Assembly: GCF_001509485.1 (NCBI RefSeq)
Contig: NZ_LLZI01000059.1
Span: 1-10,578 of the forward strand
DNA: 10,578 nucleotides
Direction: 5' to 3'
Source: Streptomyces sp. NRRL F-4489
Lineage (GTDB): Bacteria > Actinomycetota > Actinomycetes > Streptomycetales > Streptomycetaceae
The notes beneath the pieces are model-generated. The model was not told the origin of the DNA. It made no database searches and worked only from the letters and a program-made list of their open reading frames with translations. Positions 1-5,887 of the stretch are shown one piece after another; position 1 is the stretch's first letter, and every line of letters starts with the position of its first letter. A program made the translations under genes and the position numbers.

Positions 1-119
1 GCGGCGGCCTCCGGGTGCGCGGCGGACACCGGGCGGGCGGTCGGAGCGGCCGCCACCTGGTCGGCGGTCGGCGCCGGGTTCTCCGGGCGGGGGTCGGACG
101 TAGGGGACTTCTGCTGCAC
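1..119 (-). CDS. N-terminal fragment of an unidentified protein (runs off the window)
   Basis: Reading the minus strand from a GTG at 119 to 117 gives 39 codons without a stop up to the window edge. The product begins VQQKSPTSDPRPENPAP and continues as an Ala/Pro/Thr-rich, probably disordered N-terminal tail. About 37 of the 39 codons end in G or C, and the residue mix (Gln, Lys, Ser, Asp, Glu, Asn) is not the Arg/Pro/Gly noise seen in the other frames here, which argues for real coding. No good Shine-Dalgarno sequence precedes the GTG, so it may be leaderless or start elsewhere. It lies 93 bases downstream of the LysR gene on the same strand. No domain is visible, so no function can be given. 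Confidence 0.5.
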   Translation of the reverse strand, partial: MQQKSPTSDPRPENPAPTADQVAAAPTARPVSAAHPEAA

Positions 120-159
120 GTATCGACCGTAACCGGTGTCGCAGCCGCCCCCTGGCCGC

Positions 160-172
160 CATGGGCCCCATG
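160..172. repeat. short palindrome between LysR gene and next gene
   Basis: CATGGG-C-CCCATG is a perfect 6-1-6 inverted repeat in the 93-base gap between the end of the LysR gene and the presumed start of the next minus-strand gene. It could be an operator or part of a weak hairpin. It is short enough to be chance in such GC-rich DNA. Confidence 0.25.
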
Positions 173-212
173 CGCCCCACGGCCGGCCCCCGTCCCACAG
201 CCCAGGCGTGCC

Positions 213-1091
213 CTACGTCCCCACCTCCACCCCCACCCGCGCCAGAAACGCCGCCGCGGCCGGTGACGCCCCCAGCGCGCTCCACACCACCCGCTCCGTC
301 CGCGCCGGCGCCGGCCGCACCCGGACGATCCGCAGCCCGGCCAGCCGCCGCGCGAACACCTCCGGCACCATCCCGATCCCCAGCCCCTCCCGTACCAGCT
401 CCGCCAGGAACTCCACCGTGGTCACCTCGTACGCCACCTCGGCCGTCAGCCCCGCCGCCCGGAACACCTCCTCGCGCTGCCGCCGCGCCGCCGACCCCGC
501 CGCGTAGTCCACGAACGTCTCCCGCGCCACCCGCGCCAGCGTCGTCCACTCCCGCCCGGCCAGCGGATGCTCCGGCGGCACCACCGCGACCAGTTCGCCG
601 CGCGCCAGCACCTTCTCCCGTACGCCGGCCGTCCGCGCCCCCGGCACCAGCCCGACGAACGCCACGTCCAGCGCGCCCTGCCGCACCCGTTCGATCAGCC
701 CGTCGCTCATGTCCATCCGCAGGCTGACCCGCACCTTCGGATACGCGGCCCGGAACGCGCCCAGCTCCCGCGCGAGGTTGACGGCACCCACGGTCGAGAT
801 CGCCCCGATCGCCAGCCGCCCGCGCACCTCGCCGGTGGCCGCCTCCACCTCGGCCCGGGCCCGTTCCGCCGCCGCGAGCGCCTGCCGGGCGACCGGAACG
901 AACGCTTCCCCGGCGGCGGTCAGCCGCACGCTCCGGCTGGTCCGGTCGAAGAGCCGGGCCCCCAGCTCCTTCTCCAGCCGCGCGATCTGGTGGCTGAGCG
1001 CGGACTGCACCACATGGCAGCGCTCCGCGGCCCGGGTGAACCCCCCGGTCTCGGCCACCGCGACGACGTACCGCATCTGCTGAAGCTCCAC
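213..1091 (-). CDS. LysR-family transcriptional regulator
   Basis: This is a 292-residue cytoplasmic DNA-binding regulator, the normal LysR length. The N-terminal winged helix-turn-helix (about residues 1-60) starts ELQQMRYVVAVAETGGFTRA and ends with the family signature LGARLFDRTSRSVRLTAAG. A linker helix rich in Ala/Glu/Arg follows (about 65-90), then a periplasmic-binding-protein-like effector domain opening at GRLAIGAISTVGAVNL. I prefer the GTG at 1091 because the family begins right before the helix-turn-helix. An upstream ATG at 1136 would add 15 charged residues and has no ribosome site; neither start has a convincing one. The gene is divergent from an MFS transporter and most likely controls it and itself. 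The inducer is unknown. Stop is TAG. Confidence 0.92.
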   Translation of the reverse strand: MELQQMRYVVAVAETGGFTRAAERCHVVQSALSHQIARLEKELGARLFDRTSRSVRLTAAGEAFVPVARQALAAAERARAEVEAATGEVRGRLAIGAISTVGAVNLARELGAFRAAYPKVRVSLRMDMSDGLIERVRQGALDVAFVGLVPGARTAGVREKVLARGELVAVVPPEHPLAGREWTTLARVARETFVDYAAGSAARRQREEVFRAAGLTAEVAYEVTTVEFLAELVREGLGIGMVPEVFARRLAGLRIVRVRPAPARTERVVWSALGASPAAAAFLARVGVEVGT

Positions 1092-1141
1092 GCCGCGATC
1101 GTAAGCGCGCCCCGCCCTCCGCTGATCCATCTCCATTCACG

Positions 1142-1152
1142 ATCGATGCGAT
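1142..1152. promoter_or_regulatory. candidate LysR operator between regulator and transporter
   Basis: ATCG-ATG-CGAT is a perfect 4-3-4 inverted repeat in the LysR/MFS divergent region, close to the T-N11-A architecture of LysR boxes. It sits between a possible plus-strand -35 (TTCACG, 1136-1141) and a weak -10 (TATGCG, 1159-1164), a place where binding would affect the transporter promoter. The promoter elements themselves are poor matches. ATGCG occurs again at 1160-1164. Binding is inference. Confidence 0.35.
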
Positions 1153-1188
1153 GAAAACTATGCGTTGGACCGATCACCGCCCTCACCC

Positions 1189-1200
1189 GGAACCTGTTCC
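1189..1200. repeat. palindrome abutting the transporter start codon
   Basis: GGAAC-CT-GTTCC is a perfect 5-2-5 inverted repeat ending two bases before the ATG at 1202. It occupies the place where a ribosome binding site would be expected and none is seen. It could be an operator or a small hairpin that affects translation start of the transporter. Confidence 0.35.
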
Positions 1201-1201
1201 C

Positions 1202-2452
1202 ATGACCTCCGCCGCACAGCCAGCGCCCCTCACCCGGACCGCGTCCGCCGAGCCGCCGCCCCCCGCCTCCCGCCTGGGCCGCGGCACCCTCCTCCTGATG
1301 TCCGTCGCCGCCGGCCTCTCCGTCGCCGGCAACTACTTCGCCCAGCCCCTGCTGGACGTCATCGGTCGCGACCTGCACCTCTCCCCCGGCACCGCCGCGC
1401 TGGTCGTCACCGTCGCCCAGACCGGCTACGGCCTCGGTCTGCTGCTCCTCGTCCCCCTCGGCGACCTGCTCGAACGCCGCCGCCTGACGGTCACCCTGTG
1501 CGCGCTGACCGCCGCGTTCCTGGCCGTGACGGCCAGCGCCCCGAACGCCGCGCTGCTGCTGGCCGGCACCGCCCTGACCGGCCTGACCTCCGTCGCCGCC
1601 CAGGTCGTCACCCCGTACGCGGCGACCCTGTCCGCCCCCGCCGAACGCGGCCGGACCGTCGGCACCGTCATGACCGGCCTCCTGCTGGGCATCCTGCTCG
1701 CCCGCACCGCCGCCGGCCTGCTCACCGGACTCGGCGGCTGGCGCACCGTCTACTGGGCCAACGCCGCCCTGATGCTGCTGATAGCGCTCCTGCTGCGCCT
1801 GCGCCTCCCGGCCCTGCGCACCACGGTCGGCCTGCGCTACCCGGCCCTCCTGCGCTCCACCCTCGCCCTCTTCGCCAACGAACCGGTACTGCGCCGCCGC
1901 GCACTGCTGGGCGCACTCACCTTCGCCGGCTTCAGCGTCCTGTGGACCGCCCTGGCGTTCCTGCTCTCCGGCCCGGCCTACGGCTGGCAGGAGTCGGCGA
2001 TCGGGCTGCTGGGGCTGGTCGGCGCGGCCGGTTCGCTGGCCGCGACGGCGGGCGGGCGCCTGGCCGACCGGGGCCTGGCCCACCACGTCACCGGCGCCGG
2101 CGCGCTCCTGCTCCTGGCCTCCTGGGGCCTGCTGGCGGCCGGCGGCACGGGCGGCGCCTGGTCCCTGGCCGCCCTGCTCACCGGCATCATCATCCTGGAC
2201 CTCGCCGCCCACGCCATCCACGTCAGCAACCAGAACCTCGTCTACGCCATCCGCCCCGACGCCCGCAACCGCCTCAACTCCGCCTACATGACCAGCTACT
2301 TCACCGGCGGCGCGGCCGGCTCCGCCCTGACCTCGGCGGTCTGGGGCCTGGGCCGCTGGGGCGCGGTGTGCGCGCTGGGGGCGGCCCTGGCCGCGGCCGT
2401 GACGGCGGTCTGGGCGGTGGACCGCCTCAGGCCCCCAACTCCCCGCCCCTGA
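1202..2452 (+). CDS. MFS transporter, drug:H+ antiporter (DHA1)-like
   Basis: This 416-residue membrane protein has about twelve hydrophobic helices and fits the major facilitator superfamily. After a 30-residue Pro/Ala-rich cytoplasmic tail the first helix contains AGNYFAQPLLDVIG, a pattern I know from YgaY/NepI-type DHA1 exporters. The loop between helices 2 and 3 reads PLGDLLERRRL, the MFS motif A (Gly-x-x-x-Asp-x-x-x-Arg-Arg). A central cytoplasmic loop near LRTTVGLRYPALLRS separates the two halves. An upstream in-frame ATG at 1151 would add 17 hydrophilic residues; I chose 1202 because the extra stretch lies in the presumed promoter. It is probably an efflux pump controlled by the divergent LysR protein, with unknown substrate. 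Its last 26 bases overlap the convergent DUF397 gene. Confidence 0.9.
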   Translation: MTSAAQPAPLTRTASAEPPPPASRLGRGTLLLMSVAAGLSVAGNYFAQPLLDVIGRDLHLSPGTAALVVTVAQTGYGLGLLLLVPLGDLLERRRLTVTLCALTAAFLAVTASAPNAALLLAGTALTGLTSVAAQVVTPYAATLSAPAERGRTVGTVMTGLLLGILLARTAAGLLTGLGGWRTVYWANAALMLLIALLLRLRLPALRTTVGLRYPALLRSTLALFANEPVLRRRALLGALTFAGFSVLWTALAFLLSGPAYGWQESAIGLLGLVGAAGSLAATAGGRLADRGLAHHVTGAGALLLLASWGLLAAGGTGGAWSLAALLTGIIILDLAAHAIHVSNQNLVYAIRPDARNRLNSAYMTSYFTGGAAGSALTSAVWGLGRWGAVCALGAALAAAVTAVWAVDRLRPPTPRP

Positions 2453-2657
2453 CCGCCGCGACGAACGCCGCCCAGCTCGCGCCGGAAAACACCAGCGCGG
2501 GCCCGGCGGGCCGCTTGCTGTCCCGAACGGGGACGGTGGAGTGGCCTCGGGCTACTTCCAGGCAGTTGCCCTGAGGAGTGTCTCCGCCGCTGTAGCTGGA
2601 CTTGTACCAGCCGGTGAGCGTGGACGAGTCGGAGACGGTGTGCTCACTGCTGACCAT
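2427..2657 (-). CDS. DUF397 protein, partner of the adjacent XRE regulator
   Basis: This 76-residue protein is a canonical DUF397 member. The signature runs W-Y-K-S-S-Y-S near residues 17-23, then GNCLEVA, VPVRDSKRPAGPAL, and a C-terminal F-x-x-x-V-R-x-G-E-L. The ATG lies inside the end of the upstream XRE gene (14-base overlap) with a GGAGG (complement of 2667-2671) nine bases ahead, so the two are translationally coupled. In Streptomyces, XRE-DUF397 pairs such as Scr1/Scr2 are known to form linked regulator modules that influence antibiotic production and development, and a toxin-antitoxin-like relation has been discussed. Here the DUF397 protein probably modulates its partner XRE protein. 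The 3' end overlaps the convergent MFS gene by 26 bases. Confidence 0.9.
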   Translation of the reverse strand: MVSSEHTVSDSSTLTGWYKSSYSGGDTPQGNCLEVARGHSTVPVRDSKRPAGPALVFSGASWAAFVAAVRGGELGA

Positions 2658-3468
2658 GTGCGTGTTCCTCCGCTACGGACCTGACGAGGGCCAGTGACTC
2701 CTGTTGCGACAACGCGTCGCTCAGAGCTAGAGCGTAGGCGCTCTGACTGGAGGCCACCATCGCCGGATCGTCCATCAAATTGCCGGACTGGAAGCCTTCT
2801 ACGTAGGCCACGGGGGCGGAGTCCTCGAAGCTCATGAGCGTGAGATCACCACCCAGGAGCGCGTGTGCGCCCACCCTGAACGGCAGGACGTGCAGCCGCA
2901 ACCGTCCCACCTCGGCCATGGCCGCGATCTTGTGCAGCTGCGCCGCCATTACCTGCGGACCGCCGACGCGACGCCGCAGCACAGACTCGTCGAGCAACGT
3001 CCAGACCACCGGCTTCGCCGGGCCGTCGAGGATCCGGCCCCGCTGGGTTCGGGTGACAACCGCTTCGTCAAGCTCCTCTCGCGTGTGGTTCGGGCGGCGC
3101 GCGGCGAACACCGCCCGCGCGTAGTCGCCGGTCTGCAGCACGCCAGGCACCAGCGAGAGCGCGAACTGCTGGATCAGCTTGGCCTGCTTCTCCAGCTCCA
3201 CCACCGCCGCGAAGTAGTCGGCGAACTTCGACTCCAGGTCCTCCAGCCACCGGAAGAAGAACCCGTCCGTGCCCAGCGCCCGGTCGATCCGCTTCGCGTC
3301 GTCCGGCTTGGGAAGCCGTCGGCCCGCCTCGAAGTGGCTGATCAGCGTGGGCGAGCACACCACGATCTCGCTCAGCTCCTCCTGCGTCATCCCGGCGGCC
3401 ACGCGCCGGATCCTCAGCTCCTCCCCGTACTTCTCCCGCTGCGTACGGGGCCGGTGGCGCTTCTGCAT
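2644..3468 (-). CDS. XRE-family regulator with DUF5753 domain (WhiJ/Scr1-like)
   Basis: A 274-residue protein. Residues about 14-70 form a lambda-repressor-type helix-turn-helix (ELRIRRVAAGMTQEELSEIV, then SPTLISHFEAGRRLPKPDDA). The rest (about 85-262) is the actinomycete DUF5753 domain, recognisable by LVPGVLQTGDYARAVFAARR, an R-x-x-R-Q/G-R-I-L block, a W-T-L-L-D-E-S-V-L-R-R segment and a C-terminal Y-V-E-G-F. DUF5753 is taken to be a ligand or partner-sensing domain. The ATG at 3468 has a GGGAG ribosome site (complement of 3476-3480) seven bases ahead, and that site lies inside a 13-base palindrome, which suggests autoregulation. Followed with a 14-base overlap by its DUF397 partner. The direct target is unknown; the divergent 118-residue gene is the nearest candidate. 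Confidence 0.93.
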   Translation of the reverse strand: MQKRHRPRTQREKYGEELRIRRVAAGMTQEELSEIVVCSPTLISHFEAGRRLPKPDDAKRIDRALGTDGFFFRWLEDLESKFADYFAAVVELEKQAKLIQQFALSLVPGVLQTGDYARAVFAARRPNHTREELDEAVVTRTQRGRILDGPAKPVVWTLLDESVLRRRVGGPQVMAAQLHKIAAMAEVGRLRLHVLPFRVGAHALLGGDLTLMSFEDSAPVAYVEGFQSGNLMDDPAMVASSQSAYALALSDALSQQESLALVRSVAEEHAHGQQ

Positions 3469-3473
3469 GGGCT

Positions 3474-3486
3474 AACTCCCGGAGTT
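3474..3486. promoter_or_regulatory. palindrome covering the XRE ribosome site
   Basis: AACTCC-C-GGAGTT is a perfect 6-1-6 inverted repeat. On the minus strand it contains the GGGAG ribosome site of the DUF5753-type XRE gene. It could be an autoregulatory operator, or an RNA hairpin that hides the ribosome site. Confidence 0.45.
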
Positions 3487-3551
3487 GAAAGGTCCGTTGT
3501 CAGGCTCAGCCTCCTAGCAGCGTAGGCAGCGAAACCCCGATTCTGTGAGGG

Positions 3552-3571
3552 ATTCACCACACAGCGTGAAT
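3552..3571. promoter_or_regulatory. inverted repeat in the XRE/118-residue gene divergent region
   Basis: ATTCAC and GTGAAT form perfect 6-base arms around an 8-base spacer. A dyad of this size is suited to a dimeric helix-turn-helix protein, and it lies roughly midway between the XRE start and the divergent gene. I propose it as an operator for the XRE protein. A half-site-like GTGA at 3545-3548 precedes it. Confidence 0.4.
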
Positions 3572-3574
3572 GAA

Positions 3575-3590
3575 CGCGAGGGCCCTCGCG
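3575..3590. repeat. perfect 16-base palindrome
   Basis: CGCGAGGGCCCTCGCG reads the same on both strands. It lies four bases after the ATTCAC/GTGAAT dyad and upstream of the 118-residue gene. It may be an operator, or part of an RNA leader that can pair alternatively with the GAGGGC/GCCCTC repeat at 3609-3623. Confidence 0.5.
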
Positions 3591-3608
3591 ACCGGCGTGC
3601 ACCGGCCC

Positions 3609-3623
3609 GAGGGCGTGGCCCTC
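3609..3623 (+). repeat. leader hairpin ahead of the 118-residue gene
   Basis: GAGGGC-GTG-GCCCTC is a perfect 6-3-6 stem-loop whose 3' edge lies eight bases before the GGAGG ribosome site at 3632. Its arms are the same sequence as the core of the 16-base palindrome at 3575-3590, so the four segments can pair in two mutually exclusive ways if the transcript starts upstream of 3575. Confidence 0.4.
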
Positions 3624-3631
3624 AACCCCAC

Positions 3632-3636
3632 GGAGG
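3632..3636 (+). promoter_or_regulatory. ribosome binding site fixing the start at 3645
   Basis: GGAGG lies eight bases before ATG 3645. It excludes the earlier in-frame ATG at 3570, which has no such site and would add 25 residues encoded by the palindromic leader. Confidence 0.8.
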
Positions 3637-3644
3637 TTGACGAC

Positions 3645-4001
3645 ATGACCGAGCCTATTCCACAGCTCCTGGATGCCGGGCGGCTTCTCCCCTGGACGAG
3701 CCCGGAGGGGAAGCCCTGCTATCTCCTCGCGAGCGACGGGACCGGCTACGTCTCCCGCATGGCCGACCGGATCGAGGCGGAGCAGCTCGCGTCGGCGGCC
3801 GTCCTCCTGGAGGAAGCCGGGCAGCTGCTGCGCACGCGGACCTGGACGCCCGGCGAAATCCACCTGCTGGCGGTCGACTTGGCCATGTCGCTCACGAACG
3901 TCCGCCGGGTGGCGGTGAGCCGGGGCGCCCGGCTGCCCGCCCCCGCCCACGAGACCCCCGACCGGGAAGACCGTGAGAGGGAGGCCACGCGTCCCACCTG
4001 A
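3645..4001 (+). CDS. small conserved-type protein divergent from XRE/DUF397 pair, unknown function
   Basis: This is a 118-residue soluble protein without signal peptide or membrane segment. The N-terminal part reads LLPWTSPEGKPCYLLASDGTGYVSRMADRIEAEQL, and two predicted helices follow (about 42-65 and 73-95); the last 25 residues are charged and Pro-rich, probably disordered. I recognise the LPW-x-SPEGKPC-x-L opening as one that recurs next to XRE/DUF397 modules in Streptomyces, but know no assigned biochemical function. The start is set by GGAGG at 3632. The stop codon is the first three bases of a hairpin. The divergent arrangement suggests control by the neighbouring XRE protein. It may be a third partner of that module. 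Confidence 0.82.
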   Translation: MTEPIPQLLDAGRLLPWTSPEGKPCYLLASDGTGYVSRMADRIEAEQLASAAVLLEEAGQLLRTRTWTPGEIHLLAVDLAMSLTNVRRVAVSRGARLPAPAHETPDREDREREATRPT

Positions 4002-4014
4002 GCCGACGGGCTCA
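3999..4014 (+). terminator. hairpin starting at the stop codon
   Basis: TGAGCC-GACG-GGCTCA is a perfect 6-4-6 stem-loop whose first bases are the TGA stop of the 118-residue gene. It is the first of four successive hairpins. Confidence 0.4.
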
Positions 4015-4038
4015 GCTCACCCTTCCGGTCCGTCCTGC

Positions 4039-4061
4039 GGGGAGCGCTCCGGACGCTCCCC
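4039..4061 (+). terminator. perfect 8-base stem-loop
   Basis: GGGGAGCG pairs with CGCTCCCC around a 7-base loop. No T-run follows, which is usual for Streptomyces terminators. It is the second hairpin of the series. Confidence 0.5.
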
Positions 4062-4068
4062 TGAAGGA

Positions 4069-4087
4069 TGCCGCGCCCCTCGCGGCA
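4069..4087 (+). repeat. perfect 7-base stem-loop
   Basis: TGCCGCG pairs with CGCGGCA around a 5-base loop (CCCCT). It is the third hairpin of the series, only eight bases after the second. Confidence 0.45.
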
Positions 4088-4099
4088 CGGTGAGGGAAA

Positions 4100-4141
4100 G
4101 GCCCCGCCCGCCCGGCCACTCCGGCCCGGCCGGGCGGGGCC
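4100..4141 (+). terminator. strong GC-rich terminator-type hairpin
   Basis: The right arm 4128-4141 (GGCCGGGCGGGGCC) can pair along its whole length with 4100-4117, leaving a 4-base bulge on the left side and a 10-base loop. This is the strongest stem in the window. It lies between the 118-residue gene and the next plus-strand gene and probably ends the former's transcript. The lack of a T-tract is common in this group. Confidence 0.65.
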
Positions 4142-4232
4142 GTACGGCCGGGCACACCTCGATTGGATGGCGGGGAATGCTCTGCTCCCGAGTAATCACA
4201 GGATCTCATCCACACCATCGCCCGTCAGCTCT

Positions 4233-4237
4233 AGGAG
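4233..4237 (+). promoter_or_regulatory. ribosome binding site of the 63-residue gene
   Basis: AGGAG five bases before ATG 4243 sets the start of the small DUF397-like protein and rules out reading it as the tail of a longer frame that opens at 3973 inside the hairpin region. Confidence 0.75.
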
Positions 4238-4242
4238 AACCC

Positions 4243-4434
4243 ATGCCCGACATCACCTGGGAAGACCCCTTCTGCGCGGAAGGCAACAACTGCTTCCGCC
4301 TCGGCACCGACGCCGACGGGAACGCCTACATCGCCGTCAACGGCAACGAGGACCACCACCTCACCGACTCCATAAACGCCCTGCGCACCCTCATCCGCGA
4401 CATCAAGGCGGGCAAGGCGGATCACTTGCTCTGA
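4243..4434 (+). CDS. diverged DUF397-like small protein
   Basis: A 63-residue acidic protein starting MPDITWEDPFC. I align it with DUF397 by spacing and key residues: W6, an aromatic/Ser-Phe turn at 8-10, GNNCF (the GNCxEV equivalent) near 14-18, a central Gly-Asn-x-x-Ile-x-Val strand, an LTDS turn, then a helix LRTLIRDIKAGKADHLL matching the usual F/L-x-x-F/L-I-x-x-V-K-x-G-E-F/L end. The canonical VRDSK-P-GP block is missing. Unlike the first DUF397 protein it is not fused to or overlapping an XRE gene. It has its own leader of about 100 bases after the terminator hairpin and is convergent (47-base gap) with the second XRE gene. It may be a free antagonist or partner of either XRE protein. 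Family assignment by eye is moderate. Confidence 0.75.
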   Translation: MPDITWEDPFCAEGNNCFRLGTDADGNAYIAVNGNEDHHLTDSINALRTLIRDIKAGKADHLL

Positions 4435-4481
4435 TCTTCTCTACCGGGCTACCCATCCCCGGCTTCGGGACGGCCGGACCG

Positions 4482-5816
4482 TCACGTGGTGGCAGAACGA
4501 GCCAGGGCGCCGAGAAGCCGCTCGACCCCAGGGGCCGTCGCGTGCTTCGCGAAGCCGGGGGCCAGCCCGCGGATCAGCGCGGTGCACCGGGGCGCGCCGA
4601 TGCGGTCCGCCATGGTGAACGCGGTGTGCGCGGCATGGGCGGCCTGGTCGATCTCTCCGGAGCGCAGATAGTTCTCGGCTTCGTAGGCGAGGAACACCGC
4701 CCGGGTCTTCTCCCGGGCCGCGGGCAGCACGTCAGTACCTTCCTGGATCAGGGTGTGGGCCCGGCGGGCGTGCCCCAGGTCCAGCAGGCACCGGCCGGTG
4801 TCCACGGCAAGGTCGGAATGGGACATCCACGTGCACCACGACGGTGCGGTCCCTGTGCCGGCCGCCCGCTCGAAGTGATGCTCGGCCGCCCCGAGAGCCC
4901 GGGTGCACGGGCGTTCCTCGCCGAGGGCGGCATGGGCACGGGCCTTGCGCACGTACAGCACCGACCGAGCAGCCGGATGCAAGGGCCTGCGCAGGGCGCC
5001 GTCGAGGATGGCCACCGACGTGGCCGGGTCGCGCAACCACAGCGCCTGGTAGGCGAGGTCGGAGAGGACTCCGGCTCCCAGATCCCGGTCGCCCGCCGCG
5101 TGGGCGCAGTGCACGGCGGCATGCCAGAAGCGCGCGGCGGAGGCGTGCTGACCGTGGTCGAAGCGGTGCCAGCCGACCGTCTGCGCCAGCGACGCGGCGA
5201 GCCGGTGCAGCCGCTCGCCGACCGGCTCGGTGTAACGGCCCTCCTCGATGAGGCCGGTGACAATGGCCAGTTGGTCGTCGAGGAGCGGGGCGGTGTACTG
5301 GCGCTGCACCGTGGGGGCAGCGGTCAGGCTCTCGCTGATGGATTCCAGAGAGCTGACCAGGTCGGCGTCCACCGGCCGTCCCTGGTGCGCCGCGGAGAAC
5401 GCGGCGGGGGTGGCCGTCGCCCATTCGAGGGCGAAAGTGGTAAGGGACGCGGCGGTGTACGCGACGAAATTGCGGCGGTCCATGCGGGCGGCGATGGCCT
5501 CTCTGAGAGCGTCGGCGGTGGAATGCGCGGCGAGCGCGCGGGGCTCGTCTTCTCCAGGGAGCCAGCCCGGCCAGCCGAGCGCGGGGACGAGGGCCGGATC
5601 GATGCCGAAGACGTCGGCCAGGAGCGTCTGCGAATCCCTGTCGGGCACGGCGCGGCCGGTCTCCCACTTCCACACCCGCTGACGGTCAACTCCTGATCGC
5701 AGTCCCCGGCGCCGGGCAGCCGCGCGCAACCGGGCCGCGAGGTCTGCCTGCGACCAGCCGCGCAACGTCCGGGCGTAGGCGAGAGGGTGTCGGATCGCGA
5801 GGTCCACGGACTTCAT
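4482..5816 (-). CDS. XRE-family regulator with large helical C-terminal domain
   Basis: A 444-residue regulator of an actinomycete type unlike the DUF5753 one nearby. Residues 10-75 are a helix-turn-helix with the long inserted loop typical of this group: HPLAYARTLRGWSQADLAAR, a basic RRRGLRSG loop, then DRQRVWKWETGRAVP. A conserved-looking WPGWLP follows, then RRNFVAYTAASLTTFALEW at about 110-130, and a helical TPR-like repeat region to the end (for example RFWHAAVHCAHAAGD, and SGEIDQAAHAAHTAF near the C-terminus). The ATG at 5816 was chosen by family pattern. A TTG at 5855 could add 13 residues; neither has a clear ribosome site. It is divergent from the methyltransferase-CYTH gene across 169 bases that contain a direct repeat, so it is probably that gene's regulator. 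Signal unknown. Confidence 0.9.
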   Translation of the reverse strand: MKSVDLAIRHPLAYARTLRGWSQADLAARLRAAARRRGLRSGVDRQRVWKWETGRAVPDRDSQTLLADVFGIDPALVPALGWPGWLPGEDEPRALAAHSTADALREAIAARMDRRNFVAYTAASLTTFALEWATATPAAFSAAHQGRPVDADLVSSLESISESLTAAPTVQRQYTAPLLDDQLAIVTGLIEEGRYTEPVGERLHRLAASLAQTVGWHRFDHGQHASAARFWHAAVHCAHAAGDRDLGAGVLSDLAYQALWLRDPATSVAILDGALRRPLHPAARSVLYVRKARAHAALGEERPCTRALGAAEHHFERAAGTGTAPSWCTWMSHSDLAVDTGRCLLDLGHARRAHTLIQEGTDVLPAAREKTRAVFLAYEAENYLRSGEIDQAAHAAHTAFTMADRIGAPRCTALIRGLAPGFAKHATAPGVERLLGALARSATT

Positions 5817-5858
5817 CCCATCATCTGGGTGCGGCCGAGAATACCGTCGCGCCAAGCG

Positions 5859-5877
5859 GGACTACACCAGGACTACA
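5859..5877. promoter_or_regulatory. tandem GGACTACA direct repeat, candidate operator
   Basis: GGACTACA occurs at 5859-5866 and 5870-5877, exactly 11 bases apart, so both copies face the same side of the helix. They end 10 bases before the proposed -35 of the methyltransferase-CYTH gene, the position of a class II-like activator site, and about 15-40 bases ahead of the proposed XRE promoter on the other strand. The neighbouring XRE protein is the obvious candidate to bind it. Binding is inference. Confidence 0.55.
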
Positions 5878-5887
5878 GTCAACTCCT

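Noticed and set aside
920..2221. Minus-strand open frame of about 430 codons opposite the MFS gene
   Set aside because: It is Gly/Gln-rich and low in complexity, and it only mirrors the codon bias of the transporter. No domain pattern.
1165..2574. Plus-strand open frame in a second frame across the MFS gene
   Set aside because: Arg/Pro-rich shadow of the transporter, with no ribosome site.
4243..4434. 63-residue protein as a peptide natural product precursor modified by the nearby methyltransferase
   Set aside because: The Trp/GNNC/C-terminal helix pattern fits DUF397 better, there is no leader-core division, and the methyltransferase gene lies beyond another gene with its own promoter.
4068..5696. 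Long plus-strand open frame of about 540 codons opposite the second XRE gene
   Set aside because: It runs antisense to a protein with a clear helix-turn-helix, is made of Arg/Gly/Pro-rich noise, and crosses the terminator hairpins and the 63-residue gene in another frame. It is a by-product of high GC content.
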